64,000 nucleotides of DNA from Herbaspirillum sp. DW155 (GCF_037076565.1 NZ_AP029028.1:3658001-3722000), one strand, 5' to 3'; shown: positions 38,094-47,236, counted from the first letter of the stretch. Notes: generated by a model not told the origin, from the letters alone. Made by a program: numbers and translations.

Positions 38094-38513
38094 ATGATCA
38101 AGACCTTCGCCGCCGGCCTCACCATCGCCCTCTCGCTGGCAGCCTGCACCACCCCGATCCAGCGTACCGCCAGCGGGGACATTCCCCCCGCGCGCGTCTA
38201 TATCAAAAGCATGACCGAGCAGGCCGCAGGCCTGTCGCAGATCACCTTCAGCCGCGCCGGTGGCCTGCTCAACAATGAGTTGCTGGAACTGGCCATCAAC
38301 GACGTGGTGTTGGCCCAGATCGCCGGTGGCGAGCACCTCTCGATCTGGCTCAAGCCCGGCAGCTATGATTTCAGCGTCAAGCGTGCGCAACCGCTGAGCA
38401 GCAACGCGGCCGCCGCCGTGTCCAGGCTGACCCTGCCTGTGTCACAAGGCGGCAGCTACCAGGTGCAGATCAGCACCGAGCTGCGCGGACTGACGATGCA
38501 GCTGGCCAGGTAA
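38094..38513 (+). CDS. Putative lipoprotein
   Basis: 139 aa with lipobox LAAC at residues 16-19 region and an AAGGAAGAAG site. The mature part has a beta-rich pattern (HLSIWLKPGSYDFSVK), similar to DUF2846-type lipoproteins in general layout, but I cannot assign a family. It follows chaC by 34 bp. Confidence 0.75.
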   Translation: MIKTFAAGLTIALSLAACTTPIQRTASGDIPPARVYIKSMTEQAAGLSQITFSRAGGLLNNELLELAINDVVLAQIAGGEHLSIWLKPGSYDFSVKRAQPLSSNAAAAVSRLTLPVSQGGSYQVQISTELRGLTMQLAR

Positions 38514-38807
38514 GCCGAGCCGCCGTCCGCCCGCAACAGAAAGCACCGGATTACGTTGCTTTGCGACACTGCCGCTGTCGTACGGATGAAACACCGCACC
38601 ACCGGGGGCGGTGTGCCGCCGCCTGAGAGCAACAAGCAACACGTTGATTTAAAAGGAAATTTTTTCAAAAGTGCAGCTGCAGCGACGCTGCACGCCAACA
38701 TTATTCACAAAATAGATAACTGGTATTGGGATTCAAAATTGGAAGCGCGCCCGTGAAGCGAATATATTGCAATGCAACAGATCAATTTTTTCCTCACGGA
38801 GCTCACC

Positions 38808-38888
38808 ATGAACATCGTCGCCGACATCCTCCCGTACACCCTGCTCATCGGCGCCATGGTCGCGCGCTACCTGATTTCGGTCAAGTAA
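38808..38888 (+). CDS. 26-aa single-helix membrane miniprotein
   Basis: Twenty-six codons from an ATG behind GGAG (8-base spacing), ending TAA. After MNIVADILP comes a hydrophobic helix (YTLLIGAMVARYLI) and a terminal Lys. It lies in AT-rich intergenic DNA, with an AT-rich 5' region containing a 7-bp hairpin (GTGCAGC/GCTGCAC at 38671-38693) and a strong terminator downstream at 38956-39005. The size suggests a KdpF/CydX-like subunit or a type I toxin-like peptide, but no partner was seen. Confidence 0.6.
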   Translation: MNIVADILPYTLLIGAMVARYLISVK

Positions 38889-38955
38889 GCAGCCCCCTGG
38901 CCGGGCCACTGCCAGTCTCCTCGAGGAGGCGGCGCAAGGTCACGGAGCAGTCTTG

Positions 38956-39005
38956 AAAAGCGGTCTTTGTCGCGTTGCAACGCTGACAAGCCGCTTTTTC
39001 TTTTT
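38956..39005 (+). terminator. Intrinsic terminator downstream of the miniprotein
   Basis: An outer stem AAAAGCGG/CCGCTTTT with an inner palindrome GCGTTGCAACGC and a CTTTTTCTTTTT tract. Confidence 0.78.
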
Positions 39006-39022
39006 GGCGTTACGTCCGTACA

Positions 39023-39054
39023 ATTTGCACCATATTGGCGCACATTTGCACCAT
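39023..39054. repeat. ATTTGCACCAT direct repeat, 21-bp spacing
   Basis: Two identical 11-base copies at 39023-39033 and 39044-39054, upstream of a tiny lipoprotein gene. The spacing is two helical turns, consistent with a regulator site, but no regulator is identified. Confidence 0.5.
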
Positions 39055-39175
39055 TATCATCGATATTAATATCTGAAAAGGCGCGCGCTTACCAGACTCA
39101 AGCGTATGCCCTCGCTTGCAAAGCTGCTGCAGAGCATTACACTCGCAAGCTTCGCCAACGCAACGAAAGTGATGC

Positions 39176-39307
39176 ATGAAGCGACTTGCCTTCCTCCTCG
39201 CCGCCTCGACCCTGCTGATGGCCCTGCAGGGCTGCGCCTGCGCGCCCGGCTTCGTCGGCCTGGACAGCCGCTGCCAGTTCAAGAACGTTCCCAGCGGACA
39301 GCCATGA
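39176..39307 (+). CDS. 43-aa small lipoprotein
   Basis: Starts ATG at 39176, ends TGA. A classic lipoprotein signal (MKRLAFLLAASTLLMALQGC) is followed by a mature chain of about 24 residues with two more Cys (CACAP, SRCQF). The size and lipobox resemble entericidin-like peptides. A strong terminator follows at 39314-39358. Ribosome site is only fair. Confidence 0.65.
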   Translation: MKRLAFLLAASTLLMALQGCACAPGFVGLDSRCQFKNVPSGQP

Positions 39308-39313
39308 ATGAAG

Positions 39314-39358
39314 AAAAGCGCCAGACTGGCTCCTCATGGAGCCGGCCATGGCGCTTTA
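39314..39358 (+). terminator. Intrinsic terminator after the 43-aa lipoprotein
   Basis: A stem AAAAGCGCCA... with ...TGGCGCTTTA, reinforced by an inner GGCTCC/GGAGCC stem. A residues on the left also suit minus-strand use. Confidence 0.7.
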
Positions 39359-39442
39359 CATGCGTAATTCCAGGTTAATCACAGCCCCGCTTTAGGCGGG
39401 AGTCTGCCTGTTTATTCTCGTCGGCCAGTGCAGCGGCAGTGT

Positions 39443-40291
39443 TCACTCCGCTGAGGGCAGCTGTCCCAGCCACTCCCGCAAATCGTGCATGGCCTGCTCA
39501 CGGAGTCCGGCTTCCTCGTTGAAGATCTCATGGTAGGCCGAGGCATACCAGTGCAGCCTCTTGTGCGGTCCCGGCAAGGCTTCGAAAAAAGCCTGGCTGC
39601 CGCGCGGCGCCACGAAGGCATCCTCACCCGCCACCTGCAGCAGCACCGGCCGGGTGAATTGCCCGGCATCGCGGGCTGCCTGGTGCATGGCGTCCAGCAT
39701 GAAGTTGAGCATGCGCGGCGCGATCTTGCCGTGGTTCAGCGGATCCTCCCGATAGGCCCGCACCTGATGCGGATCATGCGAGATGCGCTGCGCCGGCAAG
39801 GCCGTCGGCAGCGCCAGACCGGGGGCGATGGCCGAGGAAACCTTCAGCAGCAGCCGCTGCCAGCCTGACAGATCCAGCGCCAGTGCCGGCGAAGACAAGG
39901 CCAGGGCGCGCACCGGACTGAAGCCGCCGGTAGCGAACCGCGCCGCCACCAGTCCGCCCATGCTATGGCCGAACAGCAGCGGCGTGCACTGGGTGCGGCG
40001 GCTGAAATCATCGAAGCTCTGTTTCAGGTCGCGCAACAGGTCGTCCGACTCGATCAGGCTGCCCTGCCGCCCGCCGGAATTGCCGTGGCCGCGATGGTCG
40101 CAGATGCGTACCGACATCCCGGCCTCGTTGAACAGCTGCGCCAGCGCCCCATAGCGCCCGCCATGCTCGCCCAGGCCGTGCACCATCTGCACGGCGGCGG
40201 TGGCGCCGGGCAGCAGCCAGTCGCGGCAAAAGAGGCGGGTGCCGTCGGCGGCGTCGATCCAGTGTTCCTGCACGACAATAGGGTGGCTCAT
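39443..40291 (-). CDS. Alpha/beta hydrolase, monoacylglycerol lipase type
   Basis: 282 aa. The nucleophile motif GHSMGG, the Asp in VAGEDAFVAP and the His in SAYHEIFNE form the triad. MVHGLGEHGGRY and DHRGHGNSGG are the lysophospholipase/MGL signatures. The start overlaps the stop of the HdeD-like gene (ATGA), so the two are translationally coupled. Confidence 0.88.
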   Translation of the reverse strand: MSHPIVVQEHWIDAADGTRLFCRDWLLPGATAAVQMVHGLGEHGGRYGALAQLFNEAGMSVRICDHRGHGNSGGRQGSLIESDDLLRDLKQSFDDFSRRTQCTPLLFGHSMGGLVAARFATGGFSPVRALALSSPALALDLSGWQRLLLKVSSAIAPGLALPTALPAQRISHDPHQVRAYREDPLNHGKIAPRMLNFMLDAMHQAARDAGQFTRPVLLQVAGEDAFVAPRGSQAFFEALPGPHKRLHWYASAYHEIFNEEAGLREQAMHDLREWLGQLPSAE

Positions 40292-41706
40292 GGTCTCTCG
40301 CTGGTGGAAGGGGTCGGGTTGCGGTCAACGCGCCGGGCGCGCCAGCCCTTGCGCAAGCGGCGGCTCTGGCGCAGCGCGAGGTGCAGCGATGCGGCCCAGG
40401 AAAGCGGACGCGGATGCACCACCGCCCGCAGCGCACGCGCGTAATCCAGCACCATGCCGGGGGTCCAGGCCATGGTCACGGCGCGTTTGCGGATCTGGCT
40501 GGCGACCCAGATCTCGGGGGTGAACATCATCCTTACCGCATTGAACCAATGCCGGTCCCGCCCGCCGATGACACCCTCCAGCGCCGCCTCCAGCGCATGC
40601 GCTACGGTGCTCGAACAGTTGCGGTAGGTCAGGTTGTAGATGGCGCTCTGGCGGTAATGCTGCCAGAAGCGGTCCAGCGAGGCCCGACGATAGTCGCGGA
40701 AGACGATCTTCTCGGTCGATTCGCACCAGGCGGCGGCCTCGCTGCGGTAATCCGTCAGGTAACGGCCTTTGACGTCATTGTCGGCGGTGGCGCGCAAAAG
40801 GCGGGCGAACTGATCCGGCGAGCGGTCAATTTCCTCGGCGGGGTACAGGCTGATGTACAGATCGGGCAGGATCTCCAGCGCCGCATGTCCGGTCGAGATG
40901 ACGCCGTGGATGTCGACGGCGGCAATGTAGCGGTCGATCACCGGCTGCCGCCGCGCCGGCCCCCTGGCGCTGCCGGTGGGAGTCCACACATGCACCGTCA
41001 TGGGCGGCAGCGGCCCGGCTGCTGGCGCTGCCGGGGCCGGAGCCGGACCATGCAACAGCGTCTGCAGGTCGGCGGCACCATCATGCAGGCCGGCATCGAA
41101 GGGCCGCTGGTGGCTGCCGTTGCGTTCGGCCAGCACGTCGGCCGCCGCCTGCTGTGGCAGCACGCGGCTGCGCAGGGCCAGCCAGATCATGTTCCAGCCG
41201 CCGAAAATCAGGCCCAGCGCCAGGCAATACGGCACGGTGCCCTTGTAATGGGTGGGATAGGGCTGGAAGAAGATGATCGCCAGCACGATCTGCACGATGC
41301 CGCCGAACATGGCCATGCGCCAGCGCGGGAAGCGCACCACCAGCGCCGAGGTGATCTGCAGCGCGCCCCCGATGGTGAAGGCGATGCCAAAAAGCATGGC
41401 CAGCGCCATGTTGCTGGCCTGGTGCTGGGTGATGACCAGCACCGCAATGAGCAGGAACAGCCCGCCCTTGGCCTGGCGCAGCGTCTTCTGCGCGCCCATG
41501 CCGCTGTGGGCCACCCACAGCGTGACCAGGCTTTCCAGCAAGAGCAGGTAGCCGAACAGGGCCAGCGGAAAATTGAGCACGCCGTCGAGCGCATCGATCA
41601 TCAGCGACACGCCGATAGTGCCCCAAGCCAGGCCGGCGACGGCGAGGGCGTGCCAGTTGCGGCGGATGAAATCGGCGCCCAGCAATAACAAGACGAGTCG
41701 TATCAC
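40288..41706 (-). CDS. HdeD-like membrane domain fused to a Cys/His hydrolase-like domain
   Basis: 472 aa from a GTG behind AGGGA. Residues 1-185 form six helices in two or three repeats like HdeD/DUF308 membrane proteins. A Pro/Ala linker at about 220-255 leads to a C-terminal domain with His274 in STGHAALEILPD and Cys364 in YRNCSSTVAHALEAAL, an arrangement that resembles NlpC/P60- or PPPDE-type hydrolases. Function unknown. It is coupled to a downstream lipase and divergent from ydcF. Confidence 0.8.
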   Translation of the reverse strand: MIRLVLLLLGADFIRRNWHALAVAGLAWGTIGVSLMIDALDGVLNFPLALFGYLLLLESLVTLWVAHSGMGAQKTLRQAKGGLFLLIAVLVITQHQASNMALAMLFGIAFTIGGALQITSALVVRFPRWRMAMFGGIVQIVLAIIFFQPYPTHYKGTVPYCLALGLIFGGWNMIWLALRSRVLPQQAAADVLAERNGSHQRPFDAGLHDGAADLQTLLHGPAPAPAAPAAGPLPPMTVHVWTPTGSARGPARRQPVIDRYIAAVDIHGVISTGHAALEILPDLYISLYPAEEIDRSPDQFARLLRATADNDVKGRYLTDYRSEAAAWCESTEKIVFRDYRRASLDRFWQHYRQSAIYNLTYRNCSSTVAHALEAALEGVIGGRDRHWFNAVRMMFTPEIWVASQIRKRAVTMAWTPGMVLDYARALRAVVHPRPLSWAASLHLALRQSRRLRKGWRARRVDRNPTPSTSERP

Positions 41707-41852
41707 GGCATTCCCTGGGGCCTGCGCCCTTCCCTTTGCGATCCCGCATTCTCGGGGATTCGCTGCGGCGAGGCAAATCAGCATACTGCAAGGCTGGATC
41801 AAGCGCACGCAATCGCGCACAATGCCGGGCTGTCTTCCCTTGCTGCCGCCTC

Positions 41853-42632
41853 ATGTTCATGTCCATGTCCTTGCCGGTCCTGATCTCTGCCCTTGCCAGC
41901 AGCCTCTTGCTGCCGCCCGTCTCGCCCGTGCTGCTGTGCCTGGCCGGAGGGTGGCTGCGCCGTCGTGCACCGCGCGCCGGGCTGGCCTTGATGCTGCTGG
42001 GGGTGGCGATGCTGCTGGTACTGAGTACGCGCATCGGGGCACTCTGGGTGATCCGGCCGCTGGAAGCGCAATACCCCGCCCTGACCAGCCCCGGCCATGC
42101 CCAGGCCATCGTCATCCTGGGCTCCGGCCGCGTGGACGAGGCCCCGGAATACGGCGGCAGCGACGATTCCACGGCCATCGGCATGAAGCGACTGCAATAC
42201 GGCGCCTACCTGGCGCGCCAGACCGGCCTGCCGGTCCTGGTGACCGGCGGTAACCCCGACGGTTCGCCGGAAAGCGAAGCCGCACTGATGGCGCGCGTCT
42301 TGCAACGCGATTTCAACGTGCCGGTGCGCTGGCAGGAAACCCGCGCCGACACCACCGCCCAGAACGCCCTCTATTCGGCCGCCATGCTCAAGGCCGATGG
42401 CATCGAGCGCATCCTGCTGGTCACCGACAGCATCCACATGGCGCGTGCCATGCGCGTGTTCACGCAGACCGGCCTGCAGGTGCAGGCCGCCCCCACCCTG
42501 TTCCTAGGCAACGCGCGTGCGCGCGTGACCGATCTCCTGCCGCGCGCCGGCAATCTGGAACTGGCCAGTTATGCCCTGCGGGAGTGGATCGGACAGATGT
42601 GGTATCGCGCCCGCGCTGCCCTGGGTCGCTGA
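41853..42632 (+). CDS. YdcF/SanA-family DUF218 membrane protein
   Basis: 259 aa with two N-terminal hydrophobic segments and a DUF218 domain: AIVILGSGR, TGGNPDGSPESEAA and RADTTAQNALYSAA, RILLVTDSIHMARAM. The family acts in envelope biogenesis (ElyC, SanA). Several in-frame Met (codons 1, 3, 5) make the start uncertain. Confidence 0.88.
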   Translation: MFMSMSLPVLISALASSLLLPPVSPVLLCLAGGWLRRRAPRAGLALMLLGVAMLLVLSTRIGALWVIRPLEAQYPALTSPGHAQAIVILGSGRVDEAPEYGGSDDSTAIGMKRLQYGAYLARQTGLPVLVTGGNPDGSPESEAALMARVLQRDFNVPVRWQETRADTTAQNALYSAAMLKADGIERILLVTDSIHMARAMRVFTQTGLQVQAAPTLFLGNARARVTDLLPRAGNLELASYALREWIGQMWYRARAALGR

Positions 42633-42885
42633 AAGCGTGCAGCGCCGCCCAGGGCAAGCGCAAAAATGAGCACACTTGCCCCTCCTGTTCAGGCATTCAT
42701 CCGGGCAACTCGGCAGTAAAGTGAGAAAGTCGCGAGTATTTCGCCTGCGAAACCCGCGACCGACACGTTTGACTTCGAAACAACAATGCTCACAGAAGGC
42801 GATGCGTCCAGCCAGCACGGCAAGGCGCAATCGCCCCGGCGCAACGACGCCAACGGGCACTCTGACAAAATTGGGAGATCTCCTC

Positions 42886-44700
42886 ATGGGCCAGTTGTCC
42901 TTCAGCAAAAAGCTGTGGCTGCCACTCGTACTTAGCCTTATTGCACTGCTGGCTATTTCCGTCTTCAGCGCCTTCATGGTGCGCAACGTGCGTCTGGAAG
43001 AGCGCAAGAACGACCTCAGCAACATCGGCCAGACCGCGCTGTCCATGGTCAAGGCCTACGGCACGCTGGCCGACAGCGGCGCCCTCACCAAGGAAGAAGC
43101 GCAAAAGCGTGCCAAGGCCGCCATCAAAAGCCTGCGTTACGGCGCCGATGGCTACTTCTCGATTTCCACCTCGGCCCAGATCATCGTCATGCACCCGATC
43201 AAGACCGAACTCGATGGCAAAGACCTGACCAACTTCAAGGACCCGGCCGGCACCAACCTGTTCGTCGAGATCACCAAGGCCGGCAGCCAGCCCGGCGGCG
43301 GCTTCGTCAACTACCTGTGGCCCAAGGTCGGCGCCGACAAGCCGGTACCCAAGACCTCCTTCGTGATCGCCTACCAGCCCTGGGACTGGAACCTGACCAC
43401 CGGCGCGTACATGGATGACATCAACGCCGCCTTCATGCGCACCCTCACCCAGATGGCGATCCTCTTCGCCGTGGTGGCCGCCGCCCTGGTGGCGCTGGTG
43501 ATCGTGATCAACCGCGGCATCCTGCGCACCGTCGGCGGCGATCCGGCCAAGGCCGCCGAGGTCGCCAACCGGATCGCCCAGGGGGACCTCACGCCCAACA
43601 TCGAGACCGCACCGGGCGACCGCAGCAGCCTACTCTATGCGGTGCGCAGCATGCGCGATTCGCTGTTGGGCACCATCGCCAACATCAAGACCTCGGCCGA
43701 CACCATTGCCACGGCCAGCCACGAAATCGCCAGCGGCAACCTCGACCTGTCGCACCGCACCGAGCAGCAGGCCGGCTCCATCGAGGAAACCGCGTCGGCC
43801 ATGGAAGAACTGACCGCCACCGTCAAGCAGAACGCCGACAATGCCCGCCAGGCCAACCAGCTGGCCGAATCGGCCTCCGAAGTGGCGATCCAGGGCGGCA
43901 GCGTGGTGGGCCAGGTGGTGCAGACCATGGAAGGCATTACCGACAGTTCGCGCAAGATTGCCGACATCATCGGCGTGATCGATGGCATTGCCTTCCAGAC
44001 CAACATCCTGGCGCTGAATGCGGCGGTGGAAGCCGCCCGTGCCGGCGAGCAGGGCCGCGGCTTTGCGGTGGTGGCCTCGGAAGTGCGCTCGCTGGCCCAG
44101 CGCTCGGCCTCGGCGGCCAAGGAGATCAAGGCGCTCATCGATGACTCGGTGGCCAAGGTCGATACCGGCAGCAAGCTGGTCGAACAGGCCGGCGCCACCA
44201 TGACCGAAGTGGTGGCCAGCGTGCGCCGCGTCACCGATATCGTCGGCGAGATCAGCTCGGCCAGCCAGGAACAGAGCGCCGGCATCGCCGAAGTCGGACG
44301 CGCCATCACGCAGATGGACGAGGGAACGCAGCAGAACGCCGCGCTGGTGGAACAAGCCGCTGCCGCCGCGCAATCGCTGCAGGATCAGGCCGCGACGCTG
44401 GCCGGTCTGGTCGGGCGTTTCCAGATCGATGGCAGCCAGGCACATGCGGCGCAAGCAGTACCGGCCGCGACCGTCACTGCAGCTGCGGCCAGGCCGGCAG
44501 CAGCGCCGGTATCGTCCGCAGCGGCCACCCGCAAGCCGGCCACCCGCGCAGCCATCGCTGCGCCAAAGGCCGCGCCCGCCAAACCGGCTGCGACCCCGAA
44601 GGCCGACAAGACCGACAAGGCCGAGGACGCCAAGCCGACAGGCAAACCGGCCTCGCGCCTGCCCGCGGGGGAAGATGACGGCGATTGGGAGACGTTCTGA
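42886..44700 (+). CDS. Methyl-accepting chemotaxis protein with Cache domain and CheR-docking tail
   Basis: 604 aa. TM1 at about 10-32, a periplasmic single-Cache domain (about 35-185; [18 protein letters not shown]), TM2 at about 190-212, HAMP, then a signalling domain with the hairpin tip [20 protein letters not shown]. An Ala/Pro/Lys-rich linker of about 100 aa precedes the C-terminal pentapeptide DWETF, the NWETF-type CheR/CheB docking site. The start follows GGGAG. Ligand unknown, probably a small carboxylate. Confidence 0.93.
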   Translation: MGQLSFSKKLWLPLVLSLIALLAISVFSAFMVRNVRLEERKNDLSNIGQTALSMVKAYGTLADSGALTKEEAQKRAKAAIKSLRYGADGYFSISTSAQIIVMHPIKTELDGKDLTNFKDPAGTNLFVEITKAGSQPGGGFVNYLWPKVGADKPVPKTSFVIAYQPWDWNLTTGAYMDDINAAFMRTLTQMAILFAVVAAALVALVIVINRGILRTVGGDPAKAAEVANRIAQGDLTPNIETAPGDRSSLLYAVRSMRDSLLGTIANIKTSADTIATASHEIASGNLDLSHRTEQQAGSIEETASAMEELTATVKQNADNARQANQLAESASEVAIQGGSVVGQVVQTMEGITDSSRKIADIIGVIDGIAFQTNILALNAAVEAARAGEQGRGFAVVASEVRSLAQRSASAAKEIKALIDDSVAKVDTGSKLVEQAGATMTEVVASVRRVTDIVGEISSASQEQSAGIAEVGRAITQMDEGTQQNAALVEQAAAAAQSLQDQAATLAGLVGRFQIDGSQAHAAQAVPAATVTAAAARPAAAPVSSAAATRKPATRAAIAAPKAAPAKPAATPKADKTDKAEDAKPTGKPASRLPAGEDDGDWETF

Positions 44701-44735
44701 TCGCCCTTCGCCGTCCATCCGGCCGCTGACCAGCG

Positions 44736-44760
44736 ACGCCCGCCTTGCGCGGGCGTTTTT
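44736..44760 (+). terminator. Intrinsic terminator after the chemoreceptor
   Basis: An 8-bp stem ACGCCCGC/GCGGGCGT followed by TTTTT, 35 bases past the stop. Confidence 0.82.
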
Positions 44761-44769
44761 CGTTGGTGC

Positions 44770-45411
44770 TTACCAGCGCAGCAGGCGCGTCCCCAGCAGC
44801 GAGCCCGCTCCTGCCGGAATGAGCATGCCGAGCAGGTACCACACGCCCCAGAACGGCACCCCCATCTCCGGGCAATGCAGGCAATACACCATGGTCGCGG
44901 TCGCCCCGGCCAGCAGCCCCGCGACCGCACCGGTGAGGCGCAGCCGCGTCGGCGCCATCGCGCGCACGGCCCAGAAAATGCCGATGAACAGCGGAACGGA
45001 CAGAAGCGCGATATTGAAGGGGCAGCTTCGCCAGCTGATGCCCATGAGCAGCGGCAGGCGCTGGGCCACCGGCGCACTGAGCAGCACCAGCGCACCACCG
45101 GCCCAGACTGCCAGGCCGGGCAAGGCAATGCCAGCCCAGCGCGCGCCCACGCGCAGCCCCGGACGTACCAGACGCCGCAGCACCAGCATGGCGCCCACGG
45201 CCAACGTCGTCGGCAAGGCCAGCTTGATCCAGAACAGCGGCACCCCCAGCATCACGGTCAGGTCGGGGCGCAGTCCGTAGATCGCCAGCATCAGCAGCAG
45301 CGAACCCAGGCCGCCCAGCAGCAGTGCCTGGGCCATCTGCCTGAACGGCATGCGACGGTCCACCGGCGCCACGCCGCTGGCCATCATGGAAATGAGGTCG
45401 TCAGTCTTCAT
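44770..45411 (-). CDS. NrsF-family (DUF1109) anti-sigma membrane protein, copy 1
   Basis: 213 aa with six hydrophobic helices; NrsF proteins hold a cognate ECF sigma at the membrane until metal or oxidative stress. The N-terminus [16 protein letters not shown] and the end [20 protein letters not shown] are characteristic. Conserved Cys residues ([12 protein letters not shown]) may sense metal, as in Caulobacter. Its ATG overlaps the sigma gene stop by 4 bases. Confidence 0.88.
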   Translation of the reverse strand: MKTDDLISMMASGVAPVDRRMPFRQMAQALLLGGLGSLLLMLAIYGLRPDLTVMLGVPLFWIKLALPTTLAVGAMLVLRRLVRPGLRVGARWAGIALPGLAVWAGGALVLLSAPVAQRLPLLMGISWRSCPFNIALLSVPLFIGIFWAVRAMAPTRLRLTGAVAGLLAGATATMVYCLHCPEMGVPFWGVWYLLGMLIPAGAGSLLGTRLLRW

Positions 45412-46037
45412 GCTTGCAATTTCTCCCGGATCTTCAGGGCCAGGGCCTTGAGGCCGCGATGGATACCCACTTTGACGGCCGATTCCGACATCCCTGTCAG
45501 TTGCGCCGTCTCGGCCACCGACAGGCCCTCCAGCTTCACATGCAGGATCGGCAGTCGCTGCCTGTCGGGCAACTCCTCCAGCAGGGCAGCGACGTCGCGC
45601 CGGGCCTGTGCCGGTTCGTCGTCGCAGGTGGCCAGCAGGTCGTGCTCTTCTTCCAGCGGATCGTGGAAGGCTTCACGGCGCGAACGGGCGCGCAGGAAAT
45701 CCATCAGCTTGTAGCGGGCGATGGCGTGTACCCAGGCCGTCAAGGGCTGCTCAGGGCGATAGGTATGGCGCGCGTTGTGGATGGCCAGCAGGGTTTCCTG
45801 CACCACGTCCTCGACGTCATCCTGCAGATGGACGAGGCGCTTGCGCAGGAAGGCGCGCAGTCGGCCGCTCAACTCGGCCAGGAAATGGCGATAGGCCACG
45901 GCATCGCCGTCAAGACCGGCCAGCAGCAGCGTGCGCAGGCGTTCCTCGGCAGGATGCGACGGTTTGCCCGGACGGCCCGCCACATCGTCCGGCAAGGCCG
46001 GACCGCCAGTGGCCAACAGGAAAGGACTTTCAGTCAT
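45408..46037 (-). CDS. ECF sigma factor, SigF-like
   Basis: 209 aa. Region 2 contains [20 protein letters not shown], and region 4 [19 protein letters not shown]. The long N-terminal extension of about 30 aa is Pro/Gly-rich. It is flanked by two NrsF genes. The upstream promoter has the SigF form (GTAACC-N16-CGAAT), so it probably drives its own operon. Caulobacter SigF responds to Cr and Cd. Confidence 0.9.
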   Translation of the reverse strand: MTESPFLLATGGPALPDDVAGRPGKPSHPAEERLRTLLLAGLDGDAVAYRHFLAELSGRLRAFLRKRLVHLQDDVEDVVQETLLAIHNARHTYRPEQPLTAWVHAIARYKLMDFLRARSRREAFHDPLEEEHDLLATCDDEPAQARRDVAALLEELPDRQRLPILHVKLEGLSVAETAQLTGMSESAVKVGIHRGLKALALKIREKLQA

Positions 46038-46052
46038 GGCATTGCCGCCAGA

Positions 46053-46718
46053 TCACCAACGAAGCAGCCACGGGCCGCAGCAGGCACCCGCCGCCGTCGG
46101 CAGCGCCACCCCCAGTACATACCAGACGCCCCAGAACGGCGGCGCCATCTCCACGCAATAAAGTGAATAGACTAGCACGCCCTGCGCCCCCGCCACCAAG
46201 CCGGCCACCGCGCCCGCCGCGCGCAGCCGGGTAGGCGCCAGCCCGCGCAGGAACCACAGCATGGTCGCCAGGGTGGGCAGCGACAGCAAGGCCACATTGG
46301 CCGAACAGACCTTCCAGCTGCTGCCCAGCAGCAGGTCCAGCCGCTGCGAGGGCGGTGCCAGCGCCAGCCAGCTGCCACCGGCCAGCCACAGCAGGGCCGG
46401 TGGCAACAACAGCCCGGCTGCCGGTGCCAGACCGATGCGCATGCCCGGCAGTGCCAGGCGGGAGGCGGCCAGTTGTCCGGCCATCAGGGCAGCCAGCGGG
46501 AAGGAGACCTTCATCCAGAACAGCGGCTGCTGCAACAATGCGCGCAGGTCGCTGCGAACCCCATAGAGAATGGCCAGCAACAGCGCTGCGCCCATCAGGC
46601 CGAAAGCCAGCGTAATCGCCATGCGCGCAGCCACATTGCGCACCAGGGTGCGCTGGCCGGGGCCGGCGGGTCCACCGGTCCCGGTGGCCAGCATGTTGAC
46701 CAATTCCATCGTTTTCAT
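46053..46718 (-). CDS. NrsF-family (DUF1109) anti-sigma membrane protein, copy 2
   Basis: 221 aa, six helices, with MKTMELVNMLATG, a KVCSANVALLSLPTLA Cys segment, SLYCVEMAPPFWGVWYVL near the end and a terminal GPWLLRW shared with copy 1. It is a paralog, not an identical duplicate. It is the first gene after the SigF-type promoter, then the sigma and copy 1. Having two NrsF around one sigma is unusual. Confidence 0.88.
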   Translation of the reverse strand: MKTMELVNMLATGTGGPAGPGQRTLVRNVAARMAITLAFGLMGAALLLAILYGVRSDLRALLQQPLFWMKVSFPLAALMAGQLAASRLALPGMRIGLAPAAGLLLPPALLWLAGGSWLALAPPSQRLDLLLGSSWKVCSANVALLSLPTLATMLWFLRGLAPTRLRAAGAVAGLVAGAQGVLVYSLYCVEMAPPFWGVWYVLGVALPTAAGACCGPWLLRW

Positions 46719-46775
46719 TCACATCCCCTGTGGGGCCCCTGCGGGCGGACTGCGCAACGGCGCGCTCTCCTGTGT

Positions 46776-46802
46776 ATTCGTTCACAAAAGCGTTTTGGTT
46801 AC
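46776..46802 (-). promoter_or_regulatory. SigF-type ECF promoter of the nrsF-sigma-nrsF operon
   Basis: On the minus strand GTAACC (46797-46802), exactly 16 bases, then CGAAT (46776-46780). This matches the Caulobacter SigF consensus GTAACC-N16-CGAA and lies about 58 bp upstream of the nrsF copy 2 start. Confidence 0.85.
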
Positions 46803-46845
46803 AGCAGTCGCAAAAAATATTCCTTCAGAAAATCTTCGATGCGCT

Positions 46846-46872
46846 GTAACCGGCCAGCCCCGGCCTGCGAAT
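46846..46872 (+). promoter_or_regulatory. SigF-type ECF promoter of the bufferin-like operon
   Basis: GTAACC (46846-46851), exactly 16 bases, CGAAT (46868-46872), on the plus strand and 86 bp upstream of the DUF2282 start. It is the mirror partner of the promoter at 46776-46802. Confidence 0.87.
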
Positions 46873-46957
46873 TAACCATCAGATCGGCCGCCTGGATGCA
46901 GTACACGGGCTGGCGCCGGTCAGTGTCATCTTCCACATCACTTTTTAGGAGCACACC

Positions 46958-47236
46958 ATGAACCACCGCCTCGTCGCCACCGCCGCCCTGACCCTCGCCA
47001 CCCTCGCTTCGGGCGTGGCCACGGCACAAGACAAGCAACCGATGAACAAGACCGCCGTCGAGAAGTGCTATGGCGTCTCCATGGCCGGGCAGAACGACTG
47101 CAAGGCCGGCGAAGGCACCACCTGCGCGGGCACGGCCAAGATGGATTACCAGGGCAACGCCTGGAAGAACGTGCCGGCCGGTACCTGCACCTCCATCAAG
47201 ACCCCACGCGGCATGGGTTCGCTCAAGCCACTCTGA
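46958..47236 (+). CDS. DUF2282 bufferin-like precursor peptide
   Basis: 92 aa with a Sec signal peptide ending about TAQ (residue 24). The mature part has four Cys, C37, C48, C56 and C77, in [24 protein letters not shown] and PAGTC. This is the BUF_6/12 pattern of bufferins, copper-binding peptides in which Cys are modified by an MNIO enzyme. It leads an operon with DUF692, DUF2063 and DoxX genes and is under a SigF-type promoter. Modification is inferred from the family. Confidence 0.88.
   Translation: MNHRLVATAALTLATLASGVATAQDKQPMNKTAVEKCYGVSMAGQNDCKAGEGTTCAGTAKMDYQGNAWKNVPAGTCTSIKTPRGMGSLKPL

Noticed and set aside
38514..38807. Longer protein upstream of the 26-codon gene (frame 38556-38756)
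   Set aside because: Amino-acid composition is random-like, there is no ribosome site and it ends before the real small gene.
42633..42885. Sigma-28 (FliA) promoter before the chemoreceptor
   Set aside because: TAAA occurs at 42717 but GCCGATAA is absent at the required distance.
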